Positions 55,992 through 64,000 of a stretch of DNA of 64,000 bases are shown piece by piece. The stretch is from NCBI GenBank assembly GCA_905178155.1, contig CAJINV010000015.1:205074-269073 (forward strand). Reading direction: 5' to 3'. How positions within the stretch are numbered: position 1 is the first letter of the stretch; every line of letters begins with the position of its first letter. A program made the translations under genes and the position numbers. Under the pieces are notes generated by a model. The model made no database searches, had not been told where the DNA came from, and was given only the letters and a program-made list of their open reading frames with translations. The stretch is from Amoebophrya sp. A120 (lineage: Eukaryota; Sar; Dinophyceae; Syndiniales; Amoebophryaceae).

Positions 55992-56396
55992 AAAAGCCTT
56001 GGAGTTCTTTCCCCGACGGCATGCTAATTTCTCGCCACTCCGGTCCGGGGTGTCCGGCAAGTGGCGAGAAATTGCTGTGCCGTCGGGAAGACACCAAAAT
56101 CCCGAAGCAATGCCTTCTGCAACAACACAAGCCCTGATTTTGTTTTTCCGACGGTAGGCTAATTTCTCGCCACTCCGGTCCGGGGTGTCCGGCAAGTGGC
56201 GAGAAATTGCTGTGCCGTCGGGAAAACACCAAAATCCCGAAGCACCGCTTTCTGCAACAACACAAGCCCTGACATTGTTTTCCCGACGGTAGGCTAATTT
56301 CTCGCCACTCCGGTCCGGGGTGTCCGGCAAGTGGCGAGAAATTGCCGTGCCGTCGGGAAAACACCAAAATCCCGAAGCAATGCTTTCTGCAACAAC
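55992..56396. repeat. 135-bp tandem repeat, three copies, each with a hairpin
   Basis: Landmark CCGACGG recurs at 56013, 56148 and 56283 (135 bp apart). Each unit holds the inverted repeat AATTTCTCGCCACT / AGTGGCGAGAAATT inside CCGACGG / CCGTCGG. The third unit is cut at AACAAC, where the LTR begins. Confidence 0.92.
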
Positions 56397-56714
56397 TAGG
56401 AGTACAGGCGTAATAGTATACGAACAATCTTGATACGAATCAGGTACAGCCGCTATAGGCAAAGAAGTACTTTATGGTTGCTCAAATGACCGGTCACTGT
56501 GGTCATCGGTTTCTCATGGTGTTCGTGGTTCGTCGTAAAGCGTCTCCATTCCATTCACGGTCTAAATTCCAATCGTTCCAATTTCCAATCATCGTTTTTC
56601 CATCGTGATTTCATCCTGATTCTATTTTGGTTTTCATATGGAATTTTGTACCGATGTGCCTGATGATCGTGTTGATTCGTTATACTATTTAGATCTCGAG
56701 TGGTAGATCGACAT
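56397..56714 (-). repeat. 3' LTR, minimum extent
   Basis: Outer border TAGGAGTACAGGCG. 56397-56714 matches 63684-64000 with two differences (AGTACAGG/AATACAGG; CCGGTCAC/CCGGCCAC). The inner border cannot be placed because the other copy is cut by the window edge. On the coding strand the LTR ends ...CCTA rather than CA. Confidence 0.88.
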
Positions 56715-56930
56715 CCACACCACCCAAGAAAAAAGAGAAAAATATACGAAGCATGTAAAGAAGGGTCTATATCATGCGAAGTAGATTCTATGCAAAACGA
56801 ATCAACACTAGTGACGTGCACTTTTAAGTTTCAAAATATTTGCGCTAGTATTTTGAATGTTTGTAAACCGGTCCTGTAGAGTGTAAATTGTGTTAAATTT
56901 CTATAAAAATGAAAGCTAAACCGCCTTACC

Positions 56931-56975
56931 TCGTCAACATACCGTCGCGAAGGGCTTCGTGACGTGCTCTTGACG
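56931..56975. repeat. Hairpin unit, copy 1
   Basis: Shares TCGTCAACATAC.GTC.CGAAG with copy 2. CGTCGCGAAG pairs with CTTCGTGACG. A second small stem GACGCC-AAT-GGGCGTC follows at 56972-56987. Confidence 0.75.
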
Positions 56976-57528
56976 CCAATGGGCGTCGAAATGAATAAAA
57001 GTAAAGCTTTTGCAAGTAAAAGTAGTGCTTTTTCTTGCATTGTAGTGCTGATTTGCTACAACTGTCAGGCGTGTCTAGGGTGTCACAGCCTTGCAGTTCG
57101 CTTGTCACGACTAAAATGCTTGGGAAAGGCTTGAAAATCATACAAGGAATTCTTGAAATAGCATGAGAAATCATACATCATAATCTTACATCATTCGGAA
57201 TTTGTCATGCTGTTTCTAAGTAAAAAAAAGTTAAAAATAATTACCGTCCACCCAAAATATCCTTTTTCTCTTTCACCGTAAATCCCATCTAAAATCCAAA
57301 CTGTAAATAAAATCCGTAATCCGTTTCCTCCTCTTTTCCATGCGGTTTCGCGGTTTGATATAAAACCCGTTTTCGTACTCCCATCGGTTTTCGAAGGTTA
57401 AATCGATGGTCTGTAGTGCTGTTTTCTGTGTTTTCGCCTGATTTTGTTCGGAAATCTTTCCAAATCTTACAAATCAGCCTAAAACTCGGCATCTTTAGTT
57501 GTAGTTTTTAGTTCTATTCCCACTGGGA

Positions 57529-57573
57529 TCGTCAACATACTGTCACGAAGCTCTTCGTGACGTGATTGTGACG
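57529..57573. repeat. Hairpin unit, copy 2
   Basis: GTCACGAAG-CT-CTTCGTGAC stem within a 45-bp block repeated from 56931-56975, about 600 bp apart. Confidence 0.75.
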
Positions 57574-57727
57574 ATGCAAGCCTGTGAAGAATCAAAAAGC
57601 AAAAATATGTCTTCAAGATTTCTAATATAAATCATACATGTACAGCCTGCGAAGACATGTTTTTCTTTTTGTAAAACAATAACGAAAGTTCGTCCGTGCC
57701 GACTAGATATCACTCACAAAACTCGCA

Positions 57728-59674
57728 CTAGTTCTCATCTTCAAATCTTTTCACCATCATCCTTCGAGGGTGTAGCCGTCCTGTTTTCAAAATCTCCATC
57801 AGAATCGCCGTCGTTTTCTGCGTTCGTTTCTTCGGTTTTGTCAATGCATCCATCGGGTTTTTGTCACCAGGGAGCCAGTACTTGCGTGCCTCCGTGATGT
57901 AGAGCTGTTCCTTGATTTTCTGAACCATCGGTAGGAATAACAGCTCGGAAATTGCTGGATTAACACTGCTGGTCGCCCGTAGCAGCGTGTTGCAATCGGA
58001 CAGAAAATGACAACAAATTTTTCCGACTAAATTCTTCATCTGGGACTTGATCGCGCCGAGAAGATCGAGCGAGTCACAAGCCGCAAAAGATTCACCAGTA
58101 AGCGAGTTCGTACATGCGCGCCGCTGAATTCGTGAAACGTGGTGGATCAGATGAAAAATTATCTTTTCTTCCTTCTCGATCGCAAAAGGATCGGAACCGC
58201 TGCAAGCCGGTGAAAGACCAATCATAAACGCCAAACGGGGTCGGACGTCGCCCGTTTTGCTTCCCAAACTCGCATCGACCACCACTATCACGTTGACAAT
58301 ATCGGAACTCCATGCGGGGAAGGGGTGATAAATCAGCGGCATCGGTCCGGAATGCTGAATATACCTCACCACCTTGTTGATCATTTTCACCGCCTTGACC
58401 TTCGTAACGCAGGTCGCAATCTCAATGGTCTCAAAGAGAATGTCGGGGCGGGTGAAAATTGCAATCCAGAGCAACTGACCCAAACTGGATCGGGCTGCGC
58501 TCTGTAATGCCCGCGGTAGCAAATCTTCTTCGTTCAGTTCCGTCGGTGTTGCCATTTCGGAAAAAATTTTGTGGTAGTGAGCTTGCGAAACGTAGAGCGT
58601 TTTCTGGATTCTCGACACTACTGCGCCAAGAAATTTGAAGGAATTCACTTTCGCCATTCCGCTCATGTTTTCTCTGTTGTTGCCCGGAATAGCGTCGAAA
58701 GTTCCGACCTGAAATTTGCCATCTAGCCCGTTCTTGATGCTGTTCAGAAAAATTTCTCGTCCTGTGAAGACCATGTCGTCGACGTGAAACGAAATCACCA
58801 CTCTCTTGCCGTTTTCGTCGGTGAGAGTTTTCCAAAACAAGCATGGGTCGACACTGTCCACGATCCATCCGTCATCGATTAGGGCATCTCTGAGCGTTTC
58901 GTACCATTTTCGTCCAGCTCTTTTCATGCCATAGAGGTGCTTATGGCGTGCCATTTTGGAAATTTCGTCTGGCTGGATAGGTGAGTCGCCCTTCGGTGGC
59001 TCGACATAGATATCGTTTTTGTCCTGCTTAGCTTCGGGAACTTGCGACTGCAGGTAGGCGGTCTTGATATCTATCGAGGCTAAAATCGTTCCCCAAATTT
59101 GCGAGATGGAGAAAATGATTTTTGTTGTCCACCGTTTTGCTGTTGGGCTTTCGCACTGGAGTTTTGAAAGTCCTTCCTCGGTGAATCCTTTCGCCACTAG
59201 CCTCGCCTTCAAAGTAATTTGCCCACCGATTACTTTTTCCGTGTAAACCCATCGGGATCGGACTACTATGTCTCCAGGCTTAATTTCTGATCGCGGGACG
59301 ATCGAGAAAACTCCATTGGCCATGATGGAAGTCAGTTCTGCAGTGGTGGCAGTGGCGTGCTGTGGATGTTTCTTCGCGTCGCTCGCTTTCATTTCCCGCC
59401 GAACCAAATACGCTTTTTCGAATTCTTTCGCAACTCTATCCGGGTCGGCTTCTTGATCAGGGTCATGCCCGAGCGCCTCGCGAACATCGAAAATTGCCAT
59501 CAACACCATTTCCGCCTCGTCCGCAGCTTCTTCGTCTACTTCCGTCGCGTCTTCGTCGTTGTTGTCCTGCTCTTGTTGTTGCTCTGGCTGGTTTTCGTCG
59601 TACCAGGTTCGCAATGCTTCCCGCATTCCGGCGGTGGTTGCCTTCGTTGGCAATTGATACTTTTGAAAAGCCAT
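57728..59674 (-). CDS. Retrotransposon reverse transcriptase-RNase H (copia type)
   Basis: 648 codons from the first ATG. The RT domain (about residues 100-340) opens with SRWVYTEKVIGGQITLKARL and VAKGFTEEG, has the first catalytic Asp in LASIDIKTAYLQSQVP and the second motif as FHVDDMVFTGRE (HVDD in place of YVDD, near residue 297). RNase H follows with VVVDASLGSK, the Glu in LTGESFAACD, the Asp in FLSDCNTLL and the WLPGDKNPMDALTKP tail typical of copia elements. It overlaps the upstream ORF in the -1 frame, which is open back to about 59785, so it is probably made by -1 frameshifting rather than from this ATG. Confidence 0.93.
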   Translation of the reverse strand: MAFQKYQLPTKATTAGMREALRTWYDENQPEQQQEQDNNDEDATEVDEEAADEAEMVLMAIFDVREALGHDPDQEADPDRVAKEFEKAYLVRREMKASDAKKHPQHATATTAELTSIMANGVFSIVPRSEIKPGDIVVRSRWVYTEKVIGGQITLKARLVAKGFTEEGLSKLQCESPTAKRWTTKIIFSISQIWGTILASIDIKTAYLQSQVPEAKQDKNDIYVEPPKGDSPIQPDEISKMARHKHLYGMKRAGRKWYETLRDALIDDGWIVDSVDPCLFWKTLTDENGKRVVISFHVDDMVFTGREIFLNSIKNGLDGKFQVGTFDAIPGNNRENMSGMAKVNSFKFLGAVVSRIQKTLYVSQAHYHKIFSEMATPTELNEEDLLPRALQSAARSSLGQLLWIAIFTRPDILFETIEIATCVTKVKAVKMINKVVRYIQHSGPMPLIYHPFPAWSSDIVNVIVVVDASLGSKTGDVRPRLAFMIGLSPACSGSDPFAIEKEEKIIFHLIHHVSRIQRRACTNSLTGESFAACDSLDLLGAIKSQMKNLVGKICCHFLSDCNTLLRATSSVNPAISELLFLPMVQKIKEQLYITEARKYWLPGDKNPMDALTKPKKRTQKTTAILMEILKTGRLHPRRMMVKRFEDEN

Positions 59675-59785
59675 CGCAATTCGCGTACTGTTAATTCCGC
59701 GACTGCCGCCCGCGTTTGTTTTTCGGGCTCTACCTTTTTGTAGTTTTTGCCTGGTAAGCTTGCCAGCTTCGGGTCGTCATCGTCT
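59536..59785 (-). other. Overlap of the two retrotransposon ORFs, -1 frame
   Basis: The downstream frame is -1 relative to the Gag ORF and has no stop between about 59785 and its end, giving a 250-bp window for frameshifting. GGC AAA AAC near 59750 and CTT TTC AAA AG near 59665 are weak slippery candidates; neither is a perfect X XXY YYZ heptamer. A sequencing indel that split one ORF is possible. Confidence 0.7.
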
Positions 59786-62700
59786 AAAAATTCCGCAGCT
59801 TCGTCCGGGTCCTGAACCTGTTGCACTGGTGGCGCCGCTTGGTCGGGCTCTGGTAGCATACCTTGACGGAAATACACTACTACTGCCAATTCGTATTTTC
59901 GTCCGTCTGGTTCTTCGCTTTCAAAAACTGTCAGACTGTCTGCGATTCTGCACTTCGTGTACCCGAAAGCCACGACCGGAAAAATTTCTTCTCCCTCCGG
60001 TCGGTAGGTTTCGATGTCCGGAATTTTCTTTACGTTTTTCGCAACTACAATTCTTTCGACCGCTTGCTGTTGTTCTTCCGAAAGAAAATTTGTGTCCACT
60101 TCGATCGGCCGGTCGGTTTCTGGAAGTAGTCGCAAATTGTTCCGGAATCGGTGAAGGGCTCGACCAATGTCCGTCCGCTGGAAATCGATCGAGGACAGGT
60201 GTAGTGGCGTCACTACTTCTTCCTGCTCGTCGTTTTCTTCACCTTCTCCCTGCGCCTGGTTCTGCTGCTGCTGTTGTTGTGCCGCTGCTTCTGGGTCCCA
60301 GGGTTTCGGATACAGAATCTGTCGCACGTCAAGCGGGGCCGGGCGGATTCTTTTTCTGTGAACCGTATCGATTTTTCCGCCGCTGTATTTCACTGTGTCT
60401 AACTTATGCGATTCGCCGATCTGTCCCGGTTCGCCCGTGTCGATGATTTTTGCGCGGACCCATCGAACTTGACCAAAGTCGAACTTTTGGTCTTTTGCTG
60501 GTTGAACTTCAACCAGGTCACCGGGCGAGTAAACTGCGACATCTGTATTGCGCGTTTTCGAATTCAGAATCTGCATAAGTTGCTTGCTGCCGTGAACCTG
60601 TGCCGCCGCTTTTGCTGCTTGCTGCTGCAACGTGATCCGCTGGACTGCTAGTTTTCTCGGAATTTCGGTGGGATCACCGTACGCGCCCATTGTTGCGGAT
60701 GTAGCTTCCTCGGGATTGCCGACAAAATGCTGCGTCCCAAGTGCTGTCTGTTGTGCTGAAAAACCGTGCCCCCGCGGAACACTATTCTTCGCCTGTTGCA
60801 GCGCCAGCAAAATGTCTCGAATTCGCAGGCTGGACATCTGCGCAACTGGTATTTCGGCCTGGATCAACTCGAGCAAAATTTTTGAAAGCCCGATGTGACT
60901 CTCGACAAGCCCATGGGACTCCGGCTCGTAGTCCGGTGACTGCAGGGGAGTGCAAGGCATCGCCGCGCCCGCCAAGTACTCGGCTACAGTTTCGTTGACC
61001 AGTGGGGTGTCGTGGCCGGTTAGCAAGTAGAGCGGCAACCGCCCAAAAACTGCGGCCCACTCGTGTCCCATGTGTAGCGTGTCTTCGGCCTGGATGTCTC
61101 CGCCAGCCTCGTGCGCGAAGTACATGCAGAATTTGCTCAAGTAGTCAATCCAAATCAGAATAGCCCGCTTGCATCCTTTGACTGTGAAATAGAAAACGTC
61201 AGCCACCACTACTTGATTGACATTTCTAGGAATCAAGCCCGTTTTCGGATGCGGTAGTGACCGTTTTTGGTTGTTGCAAATTCCACAAGAATCAACAACA
61301 AGCTGCCAGCCCTCGCGGAAGTCTTTTCGTAGTTGTTCGTCGTCCTCCAGCAGTGGCCAAAAATGCGCCGTCGCCTCCTTCGTCTTGTAGTGCCAAGGTT
61401 GTTTGTGCGCTTTGGTCATCAATTCGCGGTCGTTACACAATTCGCGAATTTTGTCCGAAGTCGTAATGCCGGTGGTAGGAGCGATCGGACCAGGATTCTT
61501 TTCCACGTCTCCAGCCTTACAAAGTAGGTGGAGCTGCATGAGCAAAAGGTAGAAGAGAATCGTCGCCAGCTTGAACCTCCCGAAAAAGCTGACCGGGTCC
61601 CGTGCGTGTTCGCGCTTCTGCACGGTGCTGCTGTGCCCTTTTGGCTTTTCCTGCTGCAAGGTGCCAAAAGGCGTAGCGCCGTCGTGTTTCTCTCCTTCCC
61701 CCAGCGGTGTGGCGACTGCGAAAAAGTTGCATCTGTTTCCCGCGATGTCGTAGGCATAGTTGCATGCGAAATTCGTACTGTTAGTGCTGCTGCCGACCAT
61801 GTTTACCAACAGAAGTCCGCCGCGCTTCGTAAATCGCATTTCTTTTCCGGATGGAAAGATTGCTTTTTCTTGTTGTTGGTTGATCGTAGCAGCGCCGAGC
61901 GTGTTGTTGCCGATGAGGAATGGAACCTTTTTCATCTGCTTCAGCATGTCCCTGCGCTTCTGCTCCGGCATCGTCTTCGGTGGGGCGAAAATTTGGTAAG
62001 TCACGGCGCCGAAATCGCCAACGCGAATTTTGGCTCGGGATACAATCGGACAGCGGGCCCCGTTTCCAAAAGACATCGATCCGGATTGGCCTTCTTCCAA
62101 TTCCTCTTCATGCAAAATCCGCTCGGGATAGTCGTTTTTAAAATCTTCAAAACGAGAAATCGGCACACAACTGACACCGCAACCGGTATCAAGTGCAGCT
62201 TCAACCGGTTCGAGTCGTGCCAGTAGCGCGGGATGGTGCTGGACGACATAGTTGGGATTTTTCTTTTTGTACCAAGAAAAATTGTTGGTCTTCTTCTTTC
62301 CAAATTTTCCGCTTCCTTTCTTCTTTCCGTATCCACCGTTAGTGCCTGCGTTGTTGTAGCTGTAGTTGCTGCCCTTCTTGTTCCCGTCGTTTTTCTTCTG
62401 TGGGCAGTTGCGTTCCCAATGTCCTGTTTGTCCGCACCGTCTGCATTCGTTGTTTGCCAAAAACGCTGCGTCCTCCTCCTGCTCTTGTTCTTCTTGTTCT
62501 TCCTCTTCCGCGTGTTCTTCTTCTTCCCAAAATTCTTCTTCATCCTCGTAGTCGTACTGCTCGTCTTCGTCCCCATACCAGTCGGGATCTTCTTCTTCAA
62601 CATAGTACGCGCGCCGAGTTTTTCCTTTCTTCCCGCCTTTGCCGAAGCCCTTACCACGTGAATAGCCTGCCATAATCACATCTCCCTGCTCGTCATGCGT

Positions 62701-63327
62701 TTGCATTTTGCTGGAGTCGTCTGCCGCGACCCGTTTCAAAATTTCCTGCATGGCCTCGGGGCTGTGTTTGTTGTCTTTCCCGGCGTTCTTCAACTCGAAG
62801 TTTTGACGAACACCCTGGCGCTGGAGCTGTGTCAGCCCGCTATTGCAGTACAGTAGCAAAACCAGAATCGTTTTCGTCAAAGCCGCCGCAAAAGTCGCAT
62901 CCTTCTGTATTTGGTTTTCGCGGTCGTTGAATTCCGCGAGCCAGGTACCCATATCCATAGTTCCGGTGCGTTTGAAGGATAGCAAACCAACAAAACGCAT
63001 GGCAGCATCGACAGGATCACTATATTCGGTTTTATGATCCATCCACTGTAGAAGCCTTTCTACGGGTGTAAAGTGCTTGATTGCACTTTCGTGAACTGGG
63101 TCGGCGGTGTAGGTGAATCCGGGGTCTTTCGGCAGGGTGCGCCAGTCGTCCCGCATCTGCATCGCGATCTTGTACCATTTTGGCTGGTGCGGCTTGAAGC
63201 CTTGGCGGATGATGTTCGGGACTATTTGTTTTTCGTTGAGCTGCGTACCCTCGGCGAAAAGTAAAATCTCCTTGCGGTACTCGCGCCAGTGCTGGTCTTT
63301 CTCCCAGGCGTCGATCGCTTTGGCCAT
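59536..63327 (-). CDS. Retrotransposon Gag-protease-2A-integrase polyprotein
   Basis: 1,263 codons. Gag occupies the N-terminal 290 residues, ending in an acidic Glu-rich tract. A CCHC zinc knuckle (CRRCGQTGHWERNC) is near residue 300 and the aspartic protease motif (ALDTGCGVSCVP) near 380. A 2A-type motif, KAGDVEKNPGP, ends at Pro614 after a Leu-rich run (FYLLLMQLHLLC). Integrase follows: a zinc-binding HHCC (AHKQPWHY...CGIC near 630-685) and the catalytic triad Asp in VVADVFYF (about 707), Asp in TGHDTPL (about 772) and Glu in HGLVESH (about 807), with about 35 residues between the last two. The C-terminal part is Gln/Glu-rich. The ATG at 63327 lies about 360 bp inside the LTR, a normal leader. 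Confidence 0.94.
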   Translation of the reverse strand: MAKAIDAWEKDQHWREYRKEILLFAEGTQLNEKQIVPNIIRQGFKPHQPKWYKIAMQMRDDWRTLPKDPGFTYTADPVHESAIKHFTPVERLLQWMDHKTEYSDPVDAAMRFVGLLSFKRTGTMDMGTWLAEFNDRENQIQKDATFAAALTKTILVLLLYCNSGLTQLQRQGVRQNFELKNAGKDNKHSPEAMQEILKRVAADDSSKMQTHDEQGDVIMAGYSRGKGFGKGGKKGKTRRAYYVEEEDPDWYGDEDEQYDYEDEEEFWEEEEHAEEEEQEEQEQEEDAAFLANNECRRCGQTGHWERNCPQKKNDGNKKGSNYSYNNAGTNGGYGKKKGSGKFGKKKTNNFSWYKKKNPNYVVQHHPALLARLEPVEAALDTGCGVSCVPISRFEDFKNDYPERILHEEELEEGQSGSMSFGNGARCPIVSRAKIRVGDFGAVTYQIFAPPKTMPEQKRRDMLKQMKKVPFLIGNNTLGAATINQQQEKAIFPSGKEMRFTKRGGLLLVNMVGSSTNSTNFACNYAYDIAGNRCNFFAVATPLGEGEKHDGATPFGTLQQEKPKGHSSTVQKREHARDPVSFFGRFKLATILFYLLLMQLHLLCKAGDVEKNPGPIAPTTGITTSDKIRELCNDRELMTKAHKQPWHYKTKEATAHFWPLLEDDEQLRKDFREGWQLVVDSCGICNNQKRSLPHPKTGLIPRNVNQVVVADVFYFTVKGCKRAILIWIDYLSKFCMYFAHEAGGDIQAEDTLHMGHEWAAVFGRLPLYLLTGHDTPLVNETVAEYLAGAAMPCTPLQSPDYEPESHGLVESHIGLSKILLELIQAEIPVAQMSSLRIRDILLALQQAKNSVPRGHGFSAQQTALGTQHFVGNPEEATSATMGAYGDPTEIPRKLAVQRITLQQQAAKAAAQVHGSKQLMQILNSKTRNTDVAVYSPGDLVEVQPAKDQKFDFGQVRWVRAKIIDTGEPGQIGESHKLDTVKYSGGKIDTVHRKRIRPAPLDVRQILYPKPWDPEAAAQQQQQQNQAQGEGEENDEQEEVVTPLHLSSIDFQRTDIGRALHRFRNNLRLLPETDRPIEVDTNFLSEEQQQAVERIVVAKNVKKIPDIETYRPEGEEIFPVVAFGYTKCRIADSLTVFESEEPDGRKYELAVVVYFRQGMLPEPDQAAPPVQQVQDPDEAAEFLDDDDPKLASLPGKNYKKVEPEKQTRAAVAELTVRELRWLFKSINCQRRQPPPECGKHCEPGTTKTSQSNNKSRTTTTKTRRK
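61486..61518 (-). other. 2A-type ribosome-skipping motif in the retrotransposon
   Basis: Codons read AGDVEKNPGP, matching D-(V/I)-E-x-N-P-G-P. The expected skip is between Gly613 and Pro614 and would release Gag-protease from integrase-RT. Confidence 0.9.
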
Positions 63328-63668
63328 TTTGTTTGGTTGTGAAACTTGAAGACCGAAAAAGTAAGCGAGAAAAGAGCGACAAAAATATTTGTAAGCTGTA
63401 GCAGGAGAGAGAAATAAAATCTGTAACGCTGGATAGGTCGTTTTTCGTATGCAGAAGTCGTTTTTGTTATGCGGAAAAAAAATCTTACAGGATGCAGGTC
63501 GTTGTTGGAAGTGTTTGGAAGTTTTTGAAGTTGTAAAAATATGTAAGCGCTAGTCGATTTTTGCAAGAAATACTTTATGCAATGCCACGGCCGTAATAAG
63601 AATGTTAGTCGTAAGTACAAATGTTAAGGATCCTACGCAAAAGAAAAAGTTGGAAGATGGTTAGTCTA
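63328..63668 (-). other. 5' leader of the retrotransposon
   Basis: AT-rich noncoding stretch between primer site and Gag start. Contains no credible ORF. Confidence 0.7.
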
Positions 63669-63683
63669 CTCGCTCCGCTACCA
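63669..63683 (-). other. Primer binding site for reverse transcription
   Basis: Coding-strand TGGTAGCGGAGCGAG directly next to the LTR. TGG pairs with the tRNA CCA end and the rest resembles the complement of an initiator methionine tRNA 3' end, the usual copia primer. The exact host tRNA is not confirmed. Confidence 0.75.
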
Positions 63684-64000
63684 TAGGAATACAGGCGTAA
63701 TAGTATACGAACAATCTTGATACGAATCAGGTACAGCCGCTATAGGCAAAGAAGTACTTTATGGTTGCTCAAATGACCGGCCACTGTGGTCATCGGTTTC
63801 TCATGGTGTTCGTGGTTCGTCGTAAAGCGTCTCCATTCCATTCACGGTCTAAATTCCAATCGTTCCAATTTCCAATCATCGTTTTTCCATCGTGATTTCA
63901 TCCTGATTCTATTTTGGTTTTCATATGGAATTTTGTACCGATGTGCCTGATGATCGTGTTGATTCGTTATACTATTTAGATCTCGAGTGGTAGATCGACA
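63684..64000 (-). repeat. 5' LTR, cut by the window end
   Basis: Begins TAGGAATACAGGCG and matches 56397-56714 with two differences over about 317 bp. Promoter elements cannot be assigned. Confidence 0.9.

Larger units (their letters stand above)
56715..57727 (-). other. Rest of 3' LTR and 3' noncoding region of the retrotransposon
   Basis: AT-rich, no credible gene. It holds two related hairpin units (56931-56975 and 57529-57573). I could not place the polypurine tract. Confidence 0.6.
56397..64000 (-). mobile_element. Ty1/copia-order LTR retrotransposon, minus strand, 5' LTR cut by window end
   Basis: Direct repeats at 56397 and 63684 bracket a tRNA primer site, a Gag-protease-integrase ORF and a reverse transcriptase-RNase H ORF, in copia order (integrase before RT). 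No in-frame stop breaks the main domains. The element sits inside the 135-bp tandem array, itself within an introner of the SecA-like gene. Confidence 0.93.

Noticed and set aside
56931-56975. Hammerhead ribozyme in the retrotransposon 3' region
   Set aside because: The stem-loop is clear, but I see no CUGAUGA...GAAA core around it.
1-64000. tRNA, rRNA or spliced-leader RNA genes
   Set aside because: No cloverleaf with A/B boxes, no rRNA-like blocks and no dinoflagellate spliced-leader sequence were noticed on either strand.

Overview
The window looks like nuclear DNA of a protist, most likely a dinoflagellate parasite of the Amoebophrya (Syndiniales) type. This assignment is an inference. 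It rests on one long minus-strand coding sequence interrupted about every 600 bp by short terminal-inverted-repeat (TIR) elements that behave as introns (introners) without GT-AG ends, a pattern I know from published Amoebophrya genomes. I see no bacterial operon, rRNA, tRNA or CRISPR array.

Bases 1-55941 form a single partial gene on the minus strand, so its N-terminal side is at the right and both ends lie outside the window. I delimited 91 introns inside it and one more started at its right edge. About 88 are introners of 160-330 bp (one 609 bp, one 1190 bp) with tips close to TATC...GATA, flanked by a target-site duplication (TSD) that is nearly always 5 bp. Removing each element plus one TSD copy keeps the reading frame at every junction I translated (about 25, spread over the gene). 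By my arithmetic this leaves roughly 31.5 kb of coding sequence, about 10,500 codons in the window. The centre of the protein (about 36.9 to 28.9 kb) is a SecA-type DEAD motor: GEGKT Walker A, SSPVLAKRDAE, DEVD, WSDGIHQ, GVTGTLG, NLAGRGTD and GRTSRQGKKG, in the SecA order. The flanks are long, charged, coiled-coil and low-complexity regions with a few hydrophobic glycine/alanine-rich stretches near the C-terminal side. I could not assign them functions.

The introners fall into at least ten sequence families, labelled here IE-A to IE-I plus IE-E2 (my labels). TIR cores are: A TGTCTGGGTCTGGAAG; B AAAAACGTCCCCACCCC; C AAAAATCCCCCCTCCCC; D GCAAAAGTATCGTACTCG; E AAAAAAGTGTTTCACTGT; E2 AAAAAAACTGTGTAAGTG; F CACAACTCCCCCTC; G GAAAAATGCCCCCACCCC; H CCCACAGAAAAAAGC; I TATGGCGATGTCAA. 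Families differ in their TIRs but share outer tips, 5-bp TSDs and many internal copies of TTTGTCATGC or its complement. Two introns (31816-32029 and 33838-34027) fit GT-AG instead. One IE-C introner carries a nested 859-bp DNA transposon with its own TSD.

From 55942 the next introner (IE-H) is broken by a three-copy 135-bp tandem array, and an LTR retrotransposon of the Ty1/copia order sits inside that array from 56397 past the window end. It lies on the minus strand: 5' LTR (cut by the window end), tRNA primer site, Gag-protease-integrase ORF, then reverse transcriptase-RNase H in the -1 frame. A 2A-type ribosome-skipping motif (GDVEKNPGP) lies between protease and integrase. The two LTR copies differ at 2 of about 317 compared bases, so the insertion is recent. 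Gene, introner, tandem array and retrotransposon are therefore nested in one another.
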